A stretch of DNA of 64,000 nucleotides. It comes from Anisus vortex. Its lineage: Eukaryota; Mollusca; Gastropoda; Planorbidae. The position numbers and the translations under genes are program-made. The stretch lies in contig OX421507.1 in NCBI GenBank assembly GCA_949126835.1, positions 15,476,202 to 15,540,201 on the forward strand. The letters run 5' to 3'. The notes under the pieces are model-generated. The model did no database searches and was not told where the DNA came from. It saw only the letters and a program-made list of their open reading frames with translations. The first letter of the stretch is position 1. The number at the start of each line of letters is the position of its first letter. Shown piece after piece: positions 55,466-64,000 of this stretch.

Positions 55466-55844
55466 GGCAACAAGACTTCCTTAGAGCCAACACAGAAAAG
55501 AATCATTGTGTTGTTAGAAAAAAAATACCAATTTAGCCAAAATAAAATTAAAGAATAGAAATAGCCTCATTACATATTTGTTTGCAAAAGCCCTTAAAGC
55601 AGATTACAATATATTGAAGCAAAATATATTGTAATGAAATGGAAGTGATGACTACACAATAAATGTGTAGGCCTACACCTGATTAAATATGCTCTCTTTA
55701 AATAGTAAATTATATAGCCTACATGTATCTTATTGTTCACAATTTCTCTATTGTTTTAAAGATAATTGATGTTAAAGAAATGTATCAATTATTCTAACAA
55801 TATTATAGTATGATAATGCTTGACATTTCTATTATTGATTTCAG

Positions 55845-55990
55845 CCTATAAAGACCGATCTCAGATCGGTCACCCCGATATTATTAAAAAATATTATAAA
55901 TCTATACAAGACAACTTATTTGAATACGTTAACATAAGTATTGTATGTCTCCTAGTGTGTGTAGCTATTGGAGGTATAAGGGTAAGCAAT
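55845..55990 (+). other. Possible orphan exon, hydrophobic segment
   Basis: A good acceptor (attattgatTTCAG at 55844) opens a frame: YKDRSQIGHPDIIKKYYKSI, QDNLFEYVNISIVCLLVCVA, with potential donors GGAG|GTATAAG or AAGG|GTAAGC. The second half could be a membrane helix; the arrangement vaguely recalls the last helix of tetraspanin-type proteins but the diagnostic residues are absent. It could equally be transposon-derived. No partner exon found. Confidence 0.25.
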
Positions 55991-56164
55991 GCAATGAAAA
56001 TTACGCGTATTAAAAGTTGGACACTTGAATATGTTTATTTCTTTTCTAAAGAAGACTTTTTCTTATATAAAATGCAGACATTGGCTTTTATATGTAGGTT
56101 TAATGAACTTGTGCACTTTCTATATTCATACAATTCCTATTAGCGGTTAGCGAGGGATTTGGAG

Positions 56165-59120
56165 TAGATGTGCCGAGAGTTTTTAGTAATACTGAAACTG
56201 ATAGTAGGTGTGCCGAGAGTTTTTAGTAACACTGAAACTGATAGTTGGAGTAGGTGTGCCGAGAGTTTTTAGTAATACTGAAACTGATAGTTGGTGTGCC
56301 GAGAGTTTTTAGTAACACTGAAACTGATAGTTGGAGTAGGTGTGCCGAGAGTTTTTAGTAACACTGAAACTGATAGTTGGTGTGCCGATAGTTTTTAGTA
56401 ACACTGAAACTGATAGTTGGTGTGCCGATAGTTTTTAGTAACACTGAAACTGATAGTTGGTGTGCCGAGAGTTTTTAGTAACACTGATACTGATAGTAGG
56501 TGTGCCGAGAGTTTTTAGTAACACTGAAACTGATAGTTGGTGTGCCGATAGTTTTTAGTAACACTGAAACTGATAGTTGGTGTGCCGAGAGTTTTTAGTA
56601 ACACTGAAACTGATAGTTGGAGTAGGTGTGCCGAGAGTTTTTAGTAACACTGATACTGATAGTAGGTGTGCCGAGAGTTTTTAGTAACACTGAAACTGAT
56701 AGTTGGTGTGCCGATAGTTTTTAGTAACACTGAAACTGATAGTTGGTGTGCCGAGAGTTTTTTAGTAACACTGAAACTGATAGTTGGAGTAGGTGTGCCG
56801 AGAGTTTTTAGTAACACTGAAACTGATAGTTGGTGTGCCGATAGTTTTTAGTAACACTGAAACTGATAGTTGGTGTGCCGAGAGTTTTTTAGTAACACTG
56901 AAACTGATAGTTGGAGTAGGTGTGCCGAGAGTTTTTAGTAACACTGAAACTGATAGTTGGTGTGCCGAGAGTTTTTAGTAACACTGATACTGATAGTTGG
57001 TGTGCCGAGAGTTTTTAGTAACACTGAAACTGATAGTTGGAGTAGGTGTGCCGATAGTTTTTAGTAACACTGAAACTGATAGTTGGTGTGCCGAGAGTTT
57101 TTAGTAACACTGATACTGATAGTAGGTGTGCCGATAGTTTTTAGTAACACTGATACTGATAGTAGGTGTGCCGAGAGTTTTTAGTAACACTGATACTGAT
57201 AGTAGGTGTGCCGATAGTTTTTAGTAACTCTGAAACTGATAGTTGGTGTGCCGAGAGTTTTTAGTAACACTGATACTGATAGTAGGTGTGCCGAGAGTTT
57301 TTAGTAACACTGATACTGATAGTTGGAGTAGGTGTGCCGAGAGTTTTTAGTAACACTGATACTGATAGTAGGTGTGCCGAGAGTTTTTAGTAACACTGAT
57401 ACTGATAGTAGGTGTGCCGATAGTTTTTAGTAACACTGAAACTGATAGTTGGAGTAGGTGTGCCGATAGTTTTTAGTAACACTGAAACTGATAGTTGGTG
57501 TGCCGAGAGTTTTTAGTAACACTGATACTGATAGTAGGTGTGCCGATAGTTTTTAGTAACACTGATACTGATAGTAGGTGTGCCGAGAGTTTTTAGTAAC
57601 ACTGATACTGATAGTAGGTGTGCCGATAGTTTTTAGTAACTCTGAAACTGATAGTTGGTGTGCCGAGAGTTTTTAGTAACACTGATACTGATAGTAGGTG
57701 TGCCGAGAGTTTTTAGTAACACTGATACTGATAGTAGGTGTGCCGAGAGTTTTTAGTAACACTGATACTGATAGTAGGTGTGCCGAGAGTTTTTAGTAAC
57801 ACTGATACTGATAGTAGGTGTGCCGAGAGTTTTTAGTAACACTGATACTGATAGTAGGTGTGCCGAGAGTTTTTAGTAACACTGATACTGATAGTAGGTG
57901 TGCCGAGAGTTTTTAGTAACACTGAAACTGATAGTTGGTGTGCCGAGAGTTTTTAGTAACACTGAAACTGATAGTTGGAGTAGGTGTGCCGAGAGTTTTT
58001 AGTAACACTGATACTGATAGTAGGTGTGCCGAGAGTTTTTAGTAACACTGATACTGATAGTAGGTGTGCCGATAGTTTTTAGTAACACTGAAACTGATAG
58101 TTGGAGTGCCGATAGTTTTTAGTAACACTGAAACTGATAGTTGGAGTAGGTGTGCCGAGAGTTTTTAGTAACACTGAAACTGATAGTTGGAGTGCCGATA
58201 GTTTTTAGTAACACTGAAACTGATAGTTGGAGTGCCGATAGTTTTTAGTAACACTGAAACTGATAGTTGGAGTGCCGATAGTTTTTAGTAACTCTGAAAC
58301 TGATAGTAGGTGTGCCGAGAGTTTTTAGTAACACTGAAACTGATAGTTGGAGTGCCGATAGTTTTTAGTAACTCTGAAACTGATAGTAGGTGTGCCGAGA
58401 GTTTTTAGTAACACTGATACTGATAGTAGGTGTGCCGAGAGTTTTTAGTAACACTGATACTGATAGTAGGTGTGCCGAGAGTTTTTAGTAACACTGATAC
58501 TGATAGTAGGTGTGCCGAGAGTTTTTAGTAACACTGATACTGATAGTAGGTGTGCCGAGAGTTTTTAGTAACACTGATACTGATAGTAGGTGTGCCGAGA
58601 GTTTTTAGTAACACTGAAACTGATAGTTGGTGTGCCGAGAGTTTTTAGTAACACTGAAACTGATAGTTGGAGTAGGTGTGCCGAGAGTTTTTAGTAACAC
58701 TGATACTGATAGTAGGTGTGCCGAGAGTTTTTAGTAACACTGATACTGATAGTAGGTGTGCCGATAGTTTTTAGTAACACTGAAACTGATAGTTGGAGTG
58801 CCGATAGTTTTTAGTAACACTGAAACTGATAGTTGGAGTAGGTGTGCCGAGAGTTTTTAGTAACACTGAAACTGATAGTTGGAGTGCCGATAGTTTTTAG
58901 TAACACTGAAACTGATAGTTGGAGTGCCGATAGTTTTTAGTAACACTGAAACTGATAGTTGGAGTGCCGATAGTTTTTAGTAACTCTGAAACTGATAGTA
59001 GGTGTGCCGATAGTTTTTAGTAACACTGAAACTGATAGTTGGAGTGCCGATAGTTTTTAGTAACTCTGAAACTGATAGTAGGTGTGCCGAGAGTTTTTAG
59101 TAACACTGAAACTGATAGGA
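56165..59120 (+). repeat. 3-kb satellite, 38-46-bp units, about 73 copies
   Basis: Basic 40-bp unit TGTGCCGAGAGTTTTTAGTA + ACACTGATACTGATAGTAGG, with variants: GATAG for GAGAG, GAAAC for GATAC, longer (GTTGGAGTAGGTG) and shorter (GTTGGAGTGCCG) junctions. Higher-order structure: a block of 692 bp is repeated (for example 57971 and 58663; 58262 and 58954), and another at an offset of 412 bp (57036 and 57448). Not a CRISPR array: no unique spacers. Confidence 0.97.
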
Positions 59121-60080
59121 AAGAACAAATAGAAGAGCATTATTATTTATCTTGGTTGGTTTTGCTGACCAATCAAATAAGTGGCTGTATGGGGTGAGAG
59201 GTCAAAGTTCGGTGTCCAGTTCGAGAGTGTGACTATCATAATATGTTGATATAGTCTAGGCGGCGAATCTGTTGTATAAACGAATCTGTTGTATAATACA
59301 TTAAACGTTAAACCAACAATATAGCAAAATAGAGCCTTATTAAGGTTTGCATAGTGGGGGGGGGGGAGCATATAGTGCATGGTAAAAGGGGCGGTCAAAT
59401 AGTGCAAGGTCGAGAAAAGCAAATATTTTGAATTAGTTAGTCTAGGGCGAATCTGAACCGTTCAATTCTGAACCCGTATACAATTTTGCACAAAGTGATA
59501 AAAAACAACAACTTTAGATTCTATTATGTTTTAAGTATCCAAAATTTATTTCTGTATAAATAGCTATTTTTCTCAAGAATTACATAAATATCAATGACAC
59601 AGAAGATCAAGACTAGATGGCTGGTGAAAACTATGACACAGCACGAGCTGAAACATACTTATAGGCTAGATCAAGTAGATCAAGATTAGATGGCTGGTGA
59701 AAACTATGACACAGCACAAGCTGAAACATACCTATAAAAAGCCAACCGTAGGCTATTATATCAGAAAGAGGCAATGAGTTAGTAATACAATAAGTCAATA
59801 TAAAACAATGGAATAGAAATAGAGTTTAAAGATATAAATAATAATATAATATTGTGAATGCAAATTCAATGTTTAAAAATGTCGACCCTCCCCCACCCCC
59901 GTTTTGACTACGCCACTGAGCATGTGTGGTGGTGCTTCATAGTAATAAAGTGGGGAGGGGGCGCCATGTAACTTTGTGTCGATTAAAGCAAAACATCCAA
60001 CTGGCAGACGATGAACATTGACCAAGGGTAAGGTCAACGAGTTTTGACGTGGGCGTTAGTTAGGTCAACAGAGGTGGTGA
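59121..60080. other. No gene seen; small duplication and transposon end
   Basis: A 73-bp duplication lies at 59604-59748 (AGATCAAGA.TAGATGGCTGG...). A segment ending GACTACGCCACTG at about 59921 resembles the end of a hAT-type MITE (complement CAGTGGCGTAGTC) without an identifiable partner. Confidence 0.4.
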
Positions 60081-62030
60081 TAGTGATGTTTTTAAAGTTC
60101 CCTTCCCTCCCCATTACCAGGCCAGCCACCACAACCAGGATGTATACACATAAATAATAATAGATAATTTATGAATCTTAACTAGTTCACTAACTGATTC
60201 AGAATCAATATTACACTTATTATATTTATTATATAACAATATACATACACCATGCCATATAATTATAGATCTACTGTCTGGAATCGAGTCACAATAATTG
60301 TTTCGGGTTGATGACTCACCCAGACTTGTTGTCCCAGCCAAGCAGACGACCTCAATACTTAGAGAAATAAAAGTAGCAGACGACAACAACTTACGCTTAT
60401 TATAGTGGCACAGCAGTCGTCGCCAGTTCTCCGATGACCCCTGTGACGGCTCCCTCTGTGTCTTCCAAGAAGTCTGTCGAATATGTTGTTTTTTTTGCAC
60501 AAAGTGTTAGTCTAGTTGTTTTTTTGTTCAAAGTGTTAGTCTAGTTGTTTTTTTTTCAAGTAGATCTATCATCTAGACTATATTGAGTAGAGATTTGATC
60601 ATAATTATTATTTTTTTACCAAATCTTTCTTTTTTTTTGTCTTTCACTTACTTTGTTAAACCCTCGTCCATCGGCTTTCAGTTAATAAAAGAAGGAAAGA
60701 GCAGTTTGCTATGTCTGGTGACTGGTGTGTGAAGGGGTGTGTGTGTGAGTGCAGGTAGCTTGATGTTTGTGGCCTGGGGTTGTGATCATGCGGCATGGGG
60801 CGCGAATAGACGCGTGGCTTAGTATTTACTATTTAGCCTATGTCTACAAGTGTCTGTGTATAAAGTATTATAAGTAGGGATGTTAAACGAAAACCGGAAT
60901 TCCGGATTCCGGTTTTGAAACCCAAAACCGGTTTTGATTTTCAAAACCGGATTTCGGTTTGCACGTTGGAAGTTAATAATTACTTCAAGTAGAAGACCTT
61001 TTTTTTTTGGTTCTAATGGAAATATTTTTAATAAATAATGTTGGGTTCGCACAAAACAATTCCTGAAATGCCTTGCTAACACTATTTAGTCTTAGATATT
61101 GTGTTTCTTGTGTCACCAACTATGGCTTGCTAATAAAAAACAACATCAAACCAATTGTTAAGTTACAGTTACAATTAACATTACTTGTCGGCTCATGTTT
61201 TAGATGTGCGCTGCTCTTTGATGTACGCACCGCAATGGAGTGACGCAAACTAACCCTTCCCTGTGACGCTGAACAATTCGGCTAGACACCGCGTCTGAGC
61301 TTTATTATTAACGGCACTATTAAACACATATTCTTTTGATTTGTGCTACACGAAACCTTTCTATACATTATTTTACAAGTTACCATATATGCCCTTCAAA
61401 TGCTTCTTAATATTATGGTCAACGATAATCGGTAATTTGATTATCACTATTGAAAAATTGAAAGCTTTTATCGGTTTTAATCAATAACCCCAGATTTTGT
61501 TGTTTGCAGACATTCCAAATAACGTATGTGATCAAACGAATCTGCTATAGAGGTCTATTGTTGTTCAATAGTTGAAACACTAGATAGATAGATTCCCGTT
61601 GAGGTACTTGCAATGTGTGCACACATCGAAGGAAGAAAACTAAACAGCTTATACAACTATACTATAGAACAACATAGATTTATAAAGCATTCAGACATTA
61701 TAATAGGTTAGCGGCTAACAACAGGCAATGCACTGCGGGTCTGCTTGCATAGCTGCCCGGGATTGACGAAGAGAGGGCAGACAGGTCAGGAGTGTCTCAG
61801 TGTGTTGGTGTCACTTTCGTCACTTATCGTCTCTGTTCCCCCCGCCTAAACCGCCCCCTTCCCCTTCCTGTGTGTGTCTTTCAACCCCTCCAAATGAAAC
61901 CTTCGGAGAATCAACGTGCAAATATGATATTTAACAGCAACAAGGGCTATATGGGTTTTAGTGGTCATTTTAAAAGTTGACAAAAAAAAAAGGGTTGGGG
62001 GATCGAAGAAAAAAAAAGATGGGCCCAGCG
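60081..62030. other. No gene seen
   Basis: The 128-residue minus-strand frame at 60114-60500 has no known motif. 60885-60960 holds repeated AAAACCGG/CCGGTTTT with the 14-bp palindrome CAAAACCGGTTTTG at 60923-60936. The rest is AT-rich. Confidence 0.35.
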
Positions 62031-62034
62031 AGCA

Positions 62035-62142
62035 CCCCAGCGGGCACACCACGTTGTATCGACGGAGAAAAATAACAACATGGTTTTCACGTGTTTTCCA
62101 GGTTTTTTCACGTCAATACGACGTGGTGTGCCTTCCCTGGGG
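62035..62142. mobile_element. Short palindromic MITE
   Basis: Arms CCCAGCGGGCACACCACGTT and, reversed, CCCAGGGAAGGCACACCACG, continuing GTATCGACG / GTATTGACG, pair over about 30 bases around a centre rich in TTTTCACGTG. About 108 bp, no coding capacity. Confidence 0.75.
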
Positions 62143-62639
62143 AGGGGGTAATGGAGGATTTTCTTCTACGCCTAATAAAGAAAATAGTTAGCAAAAAAGG
62201 AGTCTTAGAAAAGAATACCTACCTTTTATATAATCACACTATATTGGCCCAACATTGGCCTAATCTTGGTTGTGTGCTGATTTATGTATTATATAATTAT
62301 GTAACAATATAAAACAAATGATAAATAACAAAAGCATTATATATACATAAACACACGATAATGAATACAGATTTTCAATAAAAAATCTTATTATAGATCT
62401 ATTCTTTTCTTGTAAGGGTTGTTTAGTTTAAAACGTAAAATATGTAAATTATAAATGCCATTTATTGATCACATGAGTTCACTAGCTTTATTGTCGTACG
62501 CCACCATCTTGACCTACTTTATTGAAGTAAAAAGAAAAAAAAAAGTATAATATGAGATAAATAGAAGGGGAGGGAAACGCACATACGGCTTGAAGTCACT
62601 TACTAGTCCCCATGACTTCGTCTATTTATAGCACTCTAT

Positions 62640-62695
62640 AATCCTAGGATTGCATCAGCGCGTTGGCCGGGCAGGCGTTCGTTCGAAGTCCTGAT
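62640..62695 (+). mobile_element. tRNA-like SINE head
   Basis: GGATTGCATCAGCGCGTTGG (A-box region) and CGTTCGTTCGAAGTCC (B-box-like). The body is not recognisable; tentative. Confidence 0.4.
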
Positions 62696-63534
62696 TATGA
62701 ACGCCATGTTTGAATGACGTCAAATGTCTAGCCGTACAACATGTTTTTAAAAAAGGATTTTTGTTTCCCTTGGTAAACACACACAAAATGTCTGTCGTGT
62801 GAATTACAATAAATTATAGATTGGCGAAGCGTCCTGGAGTTTATGGTAATTTAAACTTAACTATCAAGCCAGTGAAGGGACGCGGAACTTTGACCTCTCT
62901 GTCCGGACACGTAGAAGTGTGGGTGTGTGGGAAGGCGGGGGAGTGATGGAGAAGGGGGGGAGAGAAGCGTAGACGCCGGCAGTTTGATTCAGGGGCTAAA
63001 ATTCGAGCAACAATACAACACCGCCACCAGCGACATATTAAATCAATATTGTGTCTGCAGGCGCCACCGATGGGTGTCGAGGTCATTCGACATCCCTCAC
63101 CCCCTCCTTTCTCTTCTGCCACCACATCTCGATTTCAACTTGCGTGGGTGCAGCATCAGGGAAACGTGTTTAGAAAATGGACGCGGAAAGAGAGAAAGAG
63201 AGAGAGAGAGAGAGAGATTGGGGAAGAGAGGAAAAGGATGTTATTGACCGGTTTGAGGTTTAGACACTGAAGCCTAATTTGATATAAGACTTGGCCCGTC
63301 TAGCTGGAGCCGACTGTTGGCCTCAGAAAGTCTCTTCCTTTTAGTGATGTTGTTTTTCTTTCCCCTTGCCATTGCTTATCCATTTAGCAAAGGTATAGGC
63401 TAAATCGTGTTTTCTAAAACAGAGATCAAAGACCGCACAATTACATATCAATGGGGTAATATTACCGTAATTGGCCTTTTTAGTGGAACAAAAGTTTCTT
63501 TTTTTATAACATCAATCCACATTCCTATTGGGAA
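62696..63534. other. No gene seen
   Basis: G/C-rich patch at 62925-63000, (GA)n at 63190-63216, otherwise AT-rich. Small frames show no known motif. Confidence 0.35.
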
Positions 63535-63930
63535 ATATAGCTTTTACAATATACTAGGCTCTACATTCCTGGGGATAGTGGCTAGCTTAAATTGGGAATC
63601 GTGGCTTTTACAACATAGGCTACATTACTCTGGTTATATAGAATCTAAATGTCATCTTGTTACATAACTTTTACAATCTAGCCTACATATCTGGGTATAA
63701 TAGCTAGCTTACATCTGGAAATAGCTTTTACAATTTTCATTTATGGGAGCAATAGCTAGCTTACATCTGGAAACAGCTTTTACAATCTACATATATCTGA
63801 GTGTAATAGCTAGCTTACATCTGGAAACAGCTTTTACAATCTACATATCTGAGTGTAGGCCTAATAGCTAGCTTATATCTGGAAACATAACTTTTACAAA
63901 TCCCATTCCTGGGGCAATAGGCTGCAATAG
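63535..63930 (+). repeat. Diverged tandem repeat, 52-60-bp units, about 7 copies
   Basis: Core CTTTTACAATCTACATATCT...TAATAGCTAGCTTACATCTGGAA recurs. Copies differ by insertions at TA: TAGGCCTA at 63856-63863, TAGCCTA at about 63679-63685 and TAGGCTA at about 63635. Confidence 0.85.
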
Positions 63931-64000
63931 CTAACCTATAATATCAAAAAACTAATAGATCTACAACTGATCGACAAGGCTTTAATAATATTGATATTCT

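Noticed and set aside
56165..59120. CRISPR-like array
   Set aside because: Units are contiguous variants of one sequence with no unique spacers, in animal DNA.
60114..60500. 128-residue minus-strand frame as a gene
   Set aside because: No recognisable domain, no splice signals, and AT-rich second half; left as unassigned sequence.

Overview
This window is animal (metazoan) nuclear DNA: AT-rich, intron-rich, full of decayed transposons, minisatellites and long homopolymer runs, with no bacterial-style operons. The protein evidence (Ski/SnoN corepressor, caspase-2-like protease, a CR1-type LINE carrying a 2A peptide) and the texture of the repeats suggest a mollusc, probably a gastropod. The species call is inference.

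Layout. (1) 1-2.2 kb, plus strand: the last two exons of a caspase (p10 region), with a truncated CR1 tail in the intron between them. The rest of the gene lies left of the window. (2) 2.5-6.6 kb: an apparently intact CR1-like LINE whose single 1130-aa ORF has an N-terminal 2A ribosome-skipping motif, a PHD finger, an endonuclease and a reverse transcriptase. (3) 6.6-9 kb: SINEs and small tandem repeats. (4) 9-32.6 kb, minus strand: one complete gene, SKI/SnoN. Seven coding exons with matching splice phases give a 666-aa protein, the only complete host gene I can support. Its 3' flank (9-16 kb) may be a very long 3' UTR. Its introns carry LINE tails, SINEs and, in intron 3, five tandem palindromic Smad-binding elements interleaved with p53-type half-sites. 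(5) 32.6-43 kb: SKI 5' flank (TATA-like box, CRE cluster), two hAT-type MITEs with perfect 8-bp target duplications, a hAT transposase remnant, a tRNA-headed SINE and another terminal-inverted-repeat MITE. (6) 43-64 kb: no convincing complete host gene. It holds an 18-bp minisatellite built of splice-donor-like units, a THAP-domain remnant, a 28-bp minisatellite (about 43 copies) and a 3-kb satellite (units of 38-46 bp, about 73 copies) with higher-order structure, plus SINEs and G-rich tracts.

How the parts relate. SKI is a corepressor of Smad proteins in TGF-beta/BMP signalling, so an array of perfect Smad palindromes inside its own intron is a plausible feedback element. The upstream out-of-frame ATG and the CRE cluster suggest further control of its dosage.

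The most unusual signal is the octamer TAGGCCTA. It occurs 18 times. In four unrelated repeat families one copy differs from its sisters by exactly this insertion (TA becomes TAGGCCTA). That is the form expected of excision scars from a TA-targeting DNA transposon whose ends begin with GG. One such site forms the splice donor of SKI exon 1.
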